Assembly (NCBI GenBank): GCA_016858145.1
Contig: JAEHOE010000052.1
Span: 496,001 to 560,000, forward strand
DNA length: 64,000 bases
Source of the DNA: Edaphochlamys debaryana
Lineage: Eukaryota > Chlorophyta > Chlorophyceae > Chlamydomonadales
Reading direction: 5' to 3'
Shown: positions 44,501 to 55,182 of the stretch, one piece after another
Position numbering within the stretch: position 1 is the first letter of the stretch
Layout of the letters: the number at the start of each line of letters is the position of its first letter
The notes under the pieces: model-generated
What the model saw: the letters and a program-made list of their open reading frames with translations, nothing else
Database searches by the model: none
Told to the model about the DNA's origin: nothing
Translations under genes and position numbers: made by a program

Positions 44501-46060
44501 CAAAGGTTGGCCCTGGTTGGCAGAGACCGCATGCTTCGGTGTGTGAGCAGCGAAGTCTAACGCTGAAGGGGTTCGCCTAGCAGGCGTAGGGCAGCAGGGC
44601 ACAGCGCATGCTCGCAGGGCCCATGGGTCCATGCCCGAAGCCGCCCAACCATCCTCCGCTGTCTGCCCCTGGCTCCGTGGCCATATAGTAGTAAGCCGAA
44701 AGTACAGAAAAGGGGGCCGTAGTACGTGGGCGCAGCACCTCCCGCCGCGCCGAGCATACTAACAGAAAGCCAGAGCACGTATCCGGTGCCCCAGCGCGGC
44801 AGAGGCAAGGAAGCAAGGAGCGTGCGGTCGGCCCCCGCACACACCTCACCCCGCTATCCTGCAGCTATGCCCCTAGCCGCTGCTCCCGAGGCCCCCCACC
44901 GCCCCTCAGTCAAGGGGGGCGAGGGGGGCGGGGGGAGGACTCTCGTGCGGCACCGGCGGCGACGGCCAGCGCCCCTGCCATCGTCTTCCGGACCAATAGC
45001 TATTTCTACATATACGGTGCTGGTATCTGGGCTAGCGGATGCGATAGAACACTGGTCAAAGTCGTTGTTCGCCATCCTCGCGACAGCGGCTCGCGATTGC
45101 TTTGTTTGCCTTCCTTTGTTACAGGCTTATGAACCCAGTTGATAGAAGTTGCTATTGCGCGATATCGCGCCTCAATGACAAGGTCTGCTGAGAGTTGCGG
45201 AGAGTTGTTGAGCGCTCCATGCTTACTATTTGACCCCCGACCCCCGGACCCCTGCCTCCCTTCGTGCAGGCGCTCCGCCACTCCCTGTCGTCATCCGCCG
45301 CCGCCCCGGGGAGCGGCCGGCCGCCTTCCTCATCCGCACCCGCAGATCAAACTCCCTCTGGCGAGCTGGCCCAAGCCATGCCCTCCGCCTCCGACCAGCA
45401 GCGGGACATGGGGACGGAGTGGGACCCGCGGGCTGGTCCCGCCATGCGGACGCCCTCAGGTGACGGCGGCCACAGCAGTCGCATCACGGCGTCTCTAGGG
45501 ACTGGTTCGGGATTGGGGTCGGGAGTGGGATCGGGATGGGGGTCGGGGCTCGGGTCGGGGTCGGGAGACCAGTACCTGGACTCGGACGTCATCCCCAAGC
45601 TGGGCCCAACCGACGCGGGGCCCAACGCAAGCGAGGCGTGGGCCCAGCCCGGCCCAACCACAACTGGCGGCGGCGGCGGCCCAGCAGGGCAGGGACTGCA
45701 GGCGCCCGCCGCTGTGGAGAGGGCATCGCGCCGACAGATGGGCGGTAGGCTGGTGCCGGGGCTTGCAATGGCATGGGGTCGAGCAATCCCACATCAACCC
45801 GGCCTTTTCTCTTCTATCTCTTCCTTCCCTGCTGCGCCCCTGCTGCCAAGCCACATACATGCGCTGCTGATCTGCTGCTGCTACCCTGTCCTCCATTCCC
45901 ATCAGGCTTGTTGGGTCGGAGCGTTCCGCATGCGCTGCTGTGCAGCACCGCTCGCGGCACGCCGTGGGCGTCCCCCATTCCCGAGGAGGACGAACTAGAC
46001 CTGTGGGAGGGCGAATCAGAACTTGATATCGAGATGGCGCCGCGGTCGGATACCCAGTAG
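38553..46060 (+). CDS. Receptor-like kinase paralogue B (TKL-like, altered DFG)
   Basis: A single-pass receptor kinase is predicted. The ATG at 38553 gives a signal peptide (LLPLLMSILVCSSAVAQA). Ectodomain exons read NVTIRGSPELASPPVVSLR (near 39095), WATLAFERLVLVDMQAGDQQ (39388-39479), AHVTLREVALVL (to 39751), TAQPGCVNATRWPDG and VVPPCQRCWGY (to 40070), LNNMTALCQYV (to 40317) and WEWFEEFTRDVDSA (from 40477), with NxT sites. The membrane exon (from about 40980) is AIACCALALVAGLWLRRRK. After a juxtamembrane part, the kinase has GHGVLGRVYAGE, AVAVKLL, PCIVMER, HGDLKPGNVLI, DAGLS, AYLAPESF and DIYSWGVLVWEALAG, ending LVIQQ (43948). A low-complexity linker and an acidic tail ASPIPEEDELD end at 46060. 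The DFG Phe is Ala and the HRD Arg is Gly; the VAIK Lys, catalytic Asp and metal Asp remain, so activity is possible. Juxtamembrane exon edges (41200-42035) are not resolved. Confidence 0.85.
43949..45267 (+). other. Long intron of paralogue B
   Basis: About 1.3 kb separates the last kinase exon (ends LVIQQ|gtgggg) from the linker exon beginning near 45268. It is much longer than other introns here and more mixed in composition. No RNA gene or domain is seen in it; an old insertion is possible. Confidence 0.5.
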
Positions 46061-47963
46061 GCTCCGGTGGCAGAGGAGGGAGCCGGCGATGCCGGGTGTG
46101 AGGAGCATCCGAGCGAGGTAGAAGGGGGTTGCATGCTAGGCTAGGCATAGAAGGACGGCTGATCTGCGCTTGGCATGCACGCATCCGTTTAGCCCGCCCA
46201 CCGCTCGCACCTTGCCTTTGTGCAGTCGCGACGGTCACACGCGTGTATGCCTGGCTAGAAGCCGTTTAGACATTTCAGGGCAAGGTCTCGTCGGGAATGA
46301 GTGGGCCGGACTCATGCTGGCGCAGTATGGGCGCAATGCCAACCTTGGGTGGGTCCGCAAGAGAACCATCCATCTATGGGAGTGGGAGACGTGCAGCTGC
46401 CATGCACGCAGCCTGGCGTTCATATTCATAAGCACGGGAAACAACGTCAAGGGGACCTTTGATGGAATGGAATGCAGTTTGAGGTGTGCACCTGCGCGGG
46501 AGGCCGAAACCTCTGTCGTCATATTCAAGTAAGGGCTCACCCTTCTTGCTGGGATCCGCCGCCGTTGTGTGGGGTGTTGGGATGGGTTGGCTTTCATGCA
46601 TCACCTCAAGTTATTGCTACTCACCGCAACACTAGCGCTGGGAGGCTGTTGTGGTACAGCTCACCGCTGGTCGTCATCACTTGATAGTGCTCTCACTGTA
46701 CGCTGCCGTACTGCGGTACTGAGCGAGCTCATTAATAACTGAGAGCTTGTGCTGGTTGTGGTTGCGGAGAGGGCTGCTGTAGTGGTCTCTGCAGCGGGCC
46801 CCTGCCTGCAGCAGATCGGTGTCCCAAGGAGGGTTGTTTGAGCTGAGTGGGGAAGCGATGCCCCCAGCTGGCTTCCATGTGTCGGGAAGTGCTGCTGTTA
46901 CAGCCGGGCCGGCACGCCCGCCGCACCTTTTGCCGCTTGCTGCTGTGCTATGGCTGATACGCTGCTATTTTGTGTGTTTGGTTGCAATCCAACTTCATTC
47001 CATATGAGTGGGACTCTGTGTCTGCGGGCCTCAACTTGCTTGACTTGGACGGTCAGAATAAGTGCACACAAGGTAGGGCCCGCCAGGGAGACGGCGCTGA
47101 GCAACGTGGGGCCCTTGATAAGTGCGGGGCGTTTGGAGAAGAAACAGACTCGTGCTTGGGGCTTATGTGCATGTCATCAGGTTGATCAGGTACAAGGACG
47201 TTTGCATAGATAGTACGGCGGTTTCAGTGGATCTGGTTGGTTGGGCTCTGGGACCACGCAAGAGTACGGACTCGAGAGCGGGCTGTGCAGGCACGGGTCG
47301 CTGCCTTCCGGACGGCAGGGGTAGTAATCCGCAGGGTGGAACCTCCCGCCAGGCCCGCAACCTGGTCGGGCGCGACGTGCACGACGTTCACGGCGGTTAC
47401 AAGCCGGGCCCCGCGATGGACATGAGAGCGAGGAACATCAGGGGTGAGAAACATAGCAAAGGCCCAGATGACAGATTTGGTGCACGTTGCCCGGCATGAC
47501 GCGCCCACATACAGCTGCGGGGACAAGGGCACCCATGCGGCTATGCAACACCAGCCCCTCCGCTGCCACGCGGCATCCTTCAACACCCCGCCGCCACCGC
47601 CGCCCAGCCGTCATACCACAGCGGCTTCGCACCCGCAGCTGCCGCCCGTGCGGCAGCGAGCACATGCGGGCCGTACAGCCACAGAACAGACCCCCGCTGG
47701 GGTAGTTCGCGACCACGCCCTTCGCCCCTCAACCAAGCGCTACGCTTCATTGATGTTATCTACCCACGCTGGGCGAACCACAGCGCCGATCGGCCGCCGT
47801 TCGCCTGCTTCTGCATGGCCCCACACAAGCGTGTGCTTAGCGGACGCCCTTCCGAGCCCCACCAGCGTCCATCCCTCCACGCCCCTCGGAGCTCGTCCGA
47901 GCTCCTCCAGCGTCCATACCTCCAGCTTCGCAATTCGCGGGCCACAGGCCGCATGCCGCCGCC
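46061..47963. other. Convergent intergenic region
   Basis: This lies between the 3' ends of paralogue B (plus) and the Cys-rich gene (minus). Open frames here lack domain or splice support. Confidence 0.4.
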
Positions 47964-50900
47964 TCACTTGCCCTGCTTCTTGCGTCCGGCCCCGTTGGCG
48001 GCGGCCGCGCGCGCACCGCCCTTGCCTTGGCCGCCCGGGCCTGCAACAACGGCGGCCTTGCCGGGCCCTGTGGGAGTCGCGGACAAAACGGCGAGGGAGG
48101 TCAGTGCAATGTGCAGCTATCCGTTCAACTCCGCCGACGATCCGTCCAAGGGTTACGGGCACGCCACAACCTCCTACTGTACGCTCACGAGAGCATACGG
48201 CGCCCAACTCGACCTTCTCGCCCTCACCCACAGCCCCGGCTCTCACCGGCTCCCTTGGCGCCCGCCGATGCTGCCTTGCCCGGCTTCCCAGTGGCCACGG
48301 GCGGGGCAGCCGCTAGCCCGCCTTTCTGCTTCTTGGCCGGCCGACGCTCCGCCTCCTCAGCCCGCTCCTCCACCTGCGGCTGCGGCTGCTGCCGCTGCCC
48401 CTTGGCCCGCCGCGCCTGCGCATCCTTCCCATCCTTCCCGGCCGCCGGCTCCGGCTCCCGAGCCGGCTGCTGGCCCTTCTTCGCAGGCTTGCTGGGCTGG
48501 CTGGCCGCCTTCGCTGGCAGCACAGGCGCAGCCGCCGCTGGCTTGCCGCCCGCTTTGGCCCCTGGCTTGGCCCCCGCTTTGGCCCCTGGCCCCTTGGCCC
48601 CTGGCCCGGCTGCGCCCGAGCCAGGCGCCCCTCCACGCCGCCGTTTTGCCTGGGGCGCGGGCTCCTCCTCCTCCTCCTCCTCTAGCTCCTCCTCGTCGTC
48701 GTCTCCGCTTCCCTCCTCCTCCTCCTCCTCTTCCTCCTCCTCCTCCGCTTGCTGCCGGCGTTTCCCGCCGGCGGCCTGGCGCTTGGCCCCGCCCGCCTTG
48801 CCCTTCCCCCCGCTGCCCAGCAGCAGCCGGGCGGCAGACAGCACGTCCCGGCCGCGGGCCAGGCTCAGGGGCTGCCCGTCCGGCCCCACCGTGCGCCAGC
48901 CGCCCAGGTTGCTGCGGCCAGGAGCGGAACGGTGTGCCGGTATGGTATGGTATGTTCACGGTATGGTATGGAGCGGAACGGTGTGCAGAACGGTGTGCAG
49001 AAAGGGGGGTTGTGAACGGGGAGCGGCGGTAGGCACACGGCCGGACCTAGAGGCCATGGAGGGGACTCAGGACGCGCAAATCCCTGTCACCCGTGAGGCC
49101 CCTAAGCTACGGAGACAGCGCCCGCCCCGCCCTACCTGCCAACTGTCAACCACCAACCACCAACCACCAACCACCAACCGCCAACCGCCTACCTGGCCAC
49201 CACCTGGAGCGCGTAGGCGCGGCAGTAGAGCTCCTGCAGCCACACCGCCAGGGCCTCGGGGGAGGACTGGGGGCGTTGGGGGGTGGGACAGGATGGGAAT
49301 GGGACGGGATGGGATAGCTTAGTCGACGGGTTGGAAACCGAAAAGACGAGATGGGATGGGATGGATGGTGGAGGCGGGGTCGCGTGGAGTGAGTGGGGTG
49401 CGCCCGGCCGCCGGCCCCGGGTGCGGGGACGCACGCGAGCGAGGGGTCTGACGACAGACCCGCGTGCGCAGGCACCCGGCGCGCCGCCCCGCTCAGCCGG
49501 AGGCGGGGAGGGGCAGGCGGACACCTCTAGCCGCCCGCTGCCGCAGCAGCGGCCAAGCACCGCCCGCCCCGCCCCACAGCGCCCACCGCACACCCCGCCC
49601 CACAGCGTCCCACTGCGCCCGCCCCTCAACCCAGCACCACTGCTGCGCACGTCCCAGCCCGCCACCCTCCCCCGCCCCCCCGAAACGCCCCAACACCACC
49701 GCCCCACCCGCCAACCCCAGCCGCACCTGCAGCCCCTCGTCCGCCCGGTTGGTCCCGGCCAGGTGGGCCGCCAGCACCAGCAGCCGCTGGGCCGCCTCCT
49801 CGCCCTCCTCCTCGCCGTCCTCCTCGCCGCTGCATCAGACAATGTGGGGGTGGGTGGGTGGGATGGGTGGAGGGGAGGCCGATGGGACTAGCGCCCGGTG
49901 CGGAGCCTTGAGCCGGGGTACCCTGGCTGCACGCGGCGTCTTACTGGGGGCCGCACCCTGCAGCGAGCCTCCAGAGCCTGTCGCTGCAGGCCCCGACGTA
50001 TTCCACTGACCTGCTCTCCCGAGCCCCCGAGCCCAGCCTGACTGTATGGACAAACCCACCACACGCCACACACGCCGCCCCACTCGCCGCCCCACTCGCC
50101 TGGGGTCCTGCACCCCGCCGCCGGCCCTCAGCGCGCAGAACCGCACCATGCGGGCGGTGCTGCGGAGCGCCCGGCACTGGCCGCACGCAAACTGCCATTG
50201 GCAGAGGGGGGGCGGGGCAGGGCGGGGGTGAGAAGCGCGGGTGCGGGGGCCGCTGTGTGGGTATGAGCAGGCGCGCTGTGTTTGTGCCTCCAGTGCCCCA
50301 GCCGGTCCTGGGGCGACGGTGACGGCATGCCGGCCGCTGCTGAGCCTCGTGTCTTCTATCCCTCTGCTCGTCATGCTGCTGTGGCCACTGCCCCGACCAC
50401 GTGCCCACTCCCCCGACCACGCGGCCTTTGCCCTTTCGCAGCCCGCCTCACCCCTGCACGCTTCAGCACCACGGCCCGGGACTTGAAGTCTATCCCCGTG
50501 AGCACCGTGAAGAAGAGCGCCGAATCGTCCGCGCCCTCCTCGTCGTCGTCGTCTCCGCCCGAGGACGAGGGGCTGGCGAAGGGCCGCCCCTCCGCGCCGC
50601 ACACACAGCAGCTCGTCACCCCCCGCCCTGCGCTGTGGAGCAATTCGTCCACCCCCTCCATCTGGTCTCCCCCTGCGAGAGTTGGATTCGGTTTAGGGTT
50701 TGGGTTAGGTGAGGAACTGGTGGCAACTGTTGAGGTCAACGGCTGGGCTGGGGTTCAGGAACAGGCTCCGGCCAGGGCAAGGCACAACTGAAGGAGAAGG
50801 GGCCCGCCGGGTACCCGGGTCGGCACCTAAACGCACCTGCATAGTGAATCAAGTCTATGAGGTCCTGCGTATCATAGCCGTTGGGTATGATAGCTGGGCA

Positions 50901-50990
50901 CAGCACCGGGCAGCACGAATGGAGCGCCTCCACCTTCGCGACGCAACGAGGGCCGAAACAAGCTCAGTGCAACCATTTTCCATTGAATGA
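47964..50990 (-). CDS. Unidentified Cys-rich protein with acidic and Lys/Ala-rich tail
   Basis: Exon-like blocks with good junctions read, in order: VEALHSCCPVLCPAIIPNGY then DTQDLIDLIHYAG (near 50940-50845), VTSCCVCGAEGRPF with TVLTGIDFKSRAVVLKRA (50665-50460), QFACGQCRALRSTARMVRFC (50200-50110), AQRLLVLAAHLAGTNRADEG (49830-49735), ALAVWLQELYCRAYALQVV (49260-49195), NLGGWRTVGPDGQPLSLARG (48915 on) and a tail with Glu runs then Ala/Lys/Pro-rich sequence, ending GAGRKKQGK at 47964. The two CxxC pairs (CCVC, CGQC) suggest zinc binding, and the acidic-then-basic tail suggests a nuclear, chromatin- or RNA-associated role; both are inference. I do not recognise the family. The 5' end is not resolved and may lie beyond 50990. 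Confidence 0.6.
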
Positions 50991-52005
50991 AGCATCAAGT
51001 ACAATAAACATCGGAGCTGACCTGCTGCTGCAGAGAGTCGGCGGTCGGAGCCGCCATGCTCGCGGAGCTTTCCACAGTAAGCTGGTGTTTCGCACTAAGC
51101 CTCGCACGTTATGCTATATGTTTGGGTCAAAACGTTGGTCACGCTATAATAGCGTGTCGACGGGCGACGACCTCGGCACGAACCCTCTCCCGCGCGTCCC
51201 CATCGTCGGCCCATGGCCCTCCCATAGCTCGAACCGCCGCTTGGCGGGCAACAGACGACTCATTATGCATGAACTTTACATCGTAAAGTTTCGGATAGCA
51301 GTCCTGCGCTGTGCTCCGCCCTGCCGATATCGCCTGATGGCCATCCGACCAGCGGGTCTCACCAGCGAGTGTCACGCTCAAGGTCACCGGAGGTCTGTAG
51401 ATGAACTGATTCGCAGATCAAGCTTTACAGCTCCTCATGGGATGTTGCTTTGCCAGCCCCTGTAAAGATGCATCCTGCGCACATGTATCGGTGCGGCTTC
51501 GGATGCCCGTCCAGCTCAGTACAGGCGACTCCTGCACACACATCTGCCCCTCCGCAACACCACCCCATCGCCTAGTCCCGGCCCCGTCCTCTACAGGGCC
51601 GGCCCCATCGCCCCCATAACCTCCATAGCCAGGCTCTTCACCTTATAGCGGTCTACATCTACAGCCCTGCTGAGCAAGCCTCCCCCACAACCCTTGCCCC
51701 TCCTGCCCTGCCCTCCCTCCGGCCAACGGCGCATGCTCCACCACACCGCACCAGGGAGCCTCCTTCCGCTCCCGGGCGACCGCGAGCCCCACGCTCTTGC
51801 GCAGACCCACTCCAGGGCAGTGCGGATTGACCCGCCCTGCAGCCCTCCCGTTCGTTCTCCCCTGCGTTCTTCCCTCAGACCCCCAACCCGCCCAGCCACA
51901 CGCCCCACCACCTCGCCCTGCTGCCAACGGGACGCAGCAACTCAGGCCCCCCGCGTCCCCCTTATCATGTATAGCTGGCCTGAGGCCCAAACCTCTACAG
52001 CCGCC
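50991..52005. other. Gap between the Cys-rich gene and PEX11
   Basis: More upstream exons of the Cys-rich gene may lie here but none could be joined. A minus-strand frame at 51139-51387 (QDCYPKLYDVKFMHNE) is unexplained. CACGCTATAATAGCGTG at about 51139-51155 is a 7-bp inverted repeat. The right part should be the 3' UTR of PEX11. Confidence 0.35.
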
Positions 52006-53740
52006 TCACGCATTCCAGTTCTTGTAAAAGGATATGGCTCCGGACGTGAGCCCCGCCAGCGCCAGGACCAGGGGAGAGTTGAGGCCAGCGTGCTTGCCGC
52101 CTGGGGGCAGGCAGGGCGCCGGGAGGGGGGGGCACGGGGGCCGCCGCAAGGTCAGGACGCCGACCGGTCATGGATGGAGTGGGTGCGGGATGTGGTGCCA
52201 GCGCCGAGCGCCGGGCCCTCAGCGCACGGCCGCAAGCATCGCCCACGCCGACCACGCGGTGCCGCGCGGTACTGCCAGGGCCTCCACCGGCTAGCCTTCA
52301 TGTCCATGCACACGTGGCCCCGCATCCCGCCAAGTCCACTCTCGGGCCCATCGCTGGCACGTGCACAGCACGCTTGTTCCCCAAACGCAGCACGCACAGC
52401 ACGGGGCACGCACCCGTGGCGTCGTTGAGCCCCGTGACCGGGTCCCTGCCCCACAACTCCCCGCACGCCCTGCCCCTCAAGTCCCAGCACGCACACCACG
52501 CGCTGAGACCCTCCCCAAGCGCAGCATGCGCAGCACGACCCTTCCCCAAGCGCAGAACGTCACGCCCCTCCCACGCCCTCCCACAATCCCTCACCCGTGA
52601 CGTCGTTGATCGCCATGACTGAGTCAGCCAGGTCCTGAACCACCAGGGCCAGGCGCAGGCGCCGCTGGTAGGTGGCGGCCGACAGCTTGGCCTCCAGGGC
52701 GGCGTCGGTGACGCCCTCCTCCTGAGACGGGAGGGGGTGGGTTGGGGTGAGGAAGGGAGGGCGGAGAGGAAGGGGGTGGGGAAGGGATGGAAAGGGGGCT
52801 CAGAGGGGAAGGGGGAGAGCAAAGGTTGGGTTGTGTGGGAGCTTGGAGGGAGGGGTCCGGCGCGCGGGCTGGGGGCCTGTAGCCAACGAGGAGTGCAGGC
52901 CTGCAGAGGCTTCCCGCGGCTACGGTACAACAATGTTTGTCATGCTTAGCTTCTTGCAATGTCCGGCACTCCGTGGCACGTGCGACTCTTCCCAGACATG
53001 CCCCTGCCCCCAGCCAGGGCGACATGCCCCTGCCCCCAGCCCTGCTGACCCGGCGCCCTCTCCTGCCCCAACCTACCCCACCTTGCGCAGCTTCTGCAGT
53101 TGGCGCTCGAGCTCCTGCTCTTGCGTCACGAGCTTGTTCAGCTTGATCAACGAGAGCCAGACGCTGCCCGCGTACCCGACGAGCTCCGCAATTGCGCTTC
53201 CCCACGCGAGCCGCTCCTCCAGGTCCTTGCTCAGTGCCCCCGCTTTGCATAGCCTGTGCCAACGTGCGCGGCCAGACGCAAAATGTTGAGGGGGAGAGCA
53301 AACGGCGCGACGCGCATGCGGGCTCTAACCATGTCAGCTGCTCGATGAAGTAGTAGACGCCCTCGCCGCCGTAGGCTAGCAGCTCCAGGAAGTAGCTCGC
53401 GTCCTGGGTGTTGCTGTGTCGCAGGCTGTTCACGGCTTGAAGGAATTTCCCCAGGCGATAGGCCTTCCTGTGCAGCAGATAGTGGAAGCGAGCGCACAAT
53501 GAGCACCGCAAATAGCCGCCGAGAGCTGTCGGAGCGGGCTTGCAGTCTGCGCAAGCCCTACCGAGACACGCCCACGCTCTTCTCAAACGCTGAGAGGCGC
53601 TTGGTGAGCTCAGCGTCCTTTGGATGTGTTGCGACTACCAAGCGAGCCGTGTAGCGCAAGATTTTGAGGGTCTTGTCGATTCCCTCGCGCTTTTGCAAGA
53701 ACTTGGCGGTCCGGTCGAAGAGGTCGTCTTGCTGCGCCAT
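52006..53740 (-). CDS. PEX11: PEX11, peroxisomal membrane elongation and division protein
   Basis: PEX11 proteins remodel the peroxisomal membrane during growth and division. Exons are 53740-53562, 53467-53330, 53253-53082, 52721-52595 and 52100-52006, all in phase, giving 236 residues, a normal length. The N-terminal amphipathic region reads [20 protein letters not shown], followed by [12 protein letters not shown], the signature [13 protein letters not shown], a middle hydrophobic stretch [28 protein letters not shown] and the C-terminal segment [17 protein letters not shown]. The ATG at 53740 is the first in frame. The second LINE copy sits about 460 bp upstream of this start. No peroxisomal partner genes are adjacent. 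Confidence 0.94.
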
Positions 53741-54203
53741 TTTGCTATAGAATGTGGGCAGAGGTATGGGTGGAGGAAGAAGGATTGCGCGGCTTCATCT
53801 ACGGGGCCACGCCATAACGGTTTGGCGCGTGGGTCAGCGCATTAGGGCATGAGTGACACGGACCTGTCCGTGGCTCCGTGCGGCGTATGCTGCCCCCCCC
53901 CCCCCCAAAAAGCTCGAGCTGCACGCCCTGCCAGCCACAAGCCCTTCCCGCCCGTCTCCCATCTACGATCTCATTGTCGGGCGCCCGCGAGCACACCATA
54001 AGTTGGCTTAAGCCCCCCCGTCTCCATCCCCCCATCCCCGGCCGGCGAGAACCTGACCCGCCTGGTCCGCCGCGCTGCCTATGTCCAGTAACTGCAACCC
54101 ACTATTGCTGTGCGCTGATCCCGGACTTTCCTCCGCCCCCGCCTTTGTCGTTGTTGTTACACGGACAAGGGCATCAGCTGTGAGTTTACTCCGATAGGGG
54201 CCG
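53741..54203. other. Upstream region of PEX11
   Basis: This is the expected promoter, bounded on the right by the truncated LINE. It contains a run of Cs at 53891-53907. No gene is seen. Confidence 0.5.
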
Positions 54204-54211
54204 TCGGCCAG
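54204..54211 (+). repeat. Target-site duplication of truncated LINE (left)
   Basis: tcggccag, repeated at 55175-55182. Confidence 0.75.
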
Positions 54212-55174
54212 TCCTCGGTGTTTACAATGAAGGACCCCCCTGGGGTCACAGCGCTGAACGCTGGGGCCAAGCGACCCACCTCACGGGCTTGCCCCCTGCA
54301 AGCCAGAACGCAAGTCCCTGTCATAACTTGCACTGACCACACTCAGGTACCACCTTAGTCCTTGGCACGCAATGACCATGCTCAGCGTGTATCGATGGCC
54401 CCTCCTCGGCCGCGCCTCCTACCAGTAACCGTTCACCGTTCATCATGTGCTCACACTGTTGGCCGTACACCTCTCGATCCTGGCTCTCCCGACCCCACAT
54501 TCACTCCCACTCTGCGGCTCCCTCCCGTTTGTTATGCGCCGCAGAGGACTATGTCCCCTTTCCGCAAGGTGCACATCCCATCAAACGCCACGTGTAGCTC
54601 ACCCGGTCCCCGCCCCTGCCCTGCGGCTCCCTCCCGTTTGTTATGCGCCGCCGGGCGAAACCCCCCCCCCCCCCCTGCGGCTCCCTCCCGTTTGTTATGC
54701 GCCGCAGGGTGTGCCCCGCCTCCATCAAGGGGCGTCCGGGCCTGCATACTGCACTGATCCGTCCGCCCTGGCCGCTACGAAAGGGTGGTCGGTTGGGACC
54801 TCATCCCAGCCCCTGTGCGTGAGCCCAACCTCCGCAAAACACTGCAAACGGCCCTCAAACTCGCCTCGTGCTACTGCTAAAGCCTGTGCCATCATCAAGG
54901 AGTGGTCCTGAGCGTCCCTGTGCGCATACTTGTACCTTCTGGCCCGGTCCATCGCGCATATCGCGGCCAGACACACCACGTCCCACACTCGCGCATGAAT
55001 CCCGGTGCCCTCGGGGGGCACAGCAAGCCACACCTCGTGTCGTTTCACCGCCCTGCCAATACCATGACTGAGGCGCATACGAACAGCCACAGCGGCTGGA
55101 CAATACCAGAAATGGTGGAGCCGATCGCCTTGCTCCATGGCCCGCCCACACGGACACCTCGCCACGTTCTCAGT
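54212..55174 (-). mobile_element. 5'-truncated second copy of the LINE
   Basis: The copy matches the 3' end of the full-length element almost base for base from tcctcggtg through the 3' UTR repeats into the ORF2 zinc-knuckle coding region, then stops abruptly after gttctcagtt. The two copies differ by only a few substitutions (for example gctagg versus gctacg, and caggtccc versus caggtacc) and C-run lengths. The residual ORF2 frame (54725-55174) is a fragment of the C-terminus. It has an 8-bp duplication tcggccag. Confidence 0.95.
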
Positions 55175-55182
55175 TCGGCCAG
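55175..55182 (+). repeat. Target-site duplication of truncated LINE (right)
   Basis: tcggccag, identical to 54204-54211. Confidence 0.75.

Noticed and set aside
51139..51387. 82-codon minus frame as an upstream exon of the Cys-rich gene
   Set aside because: I found no splice sites joining it in phase and no recognisable domain.
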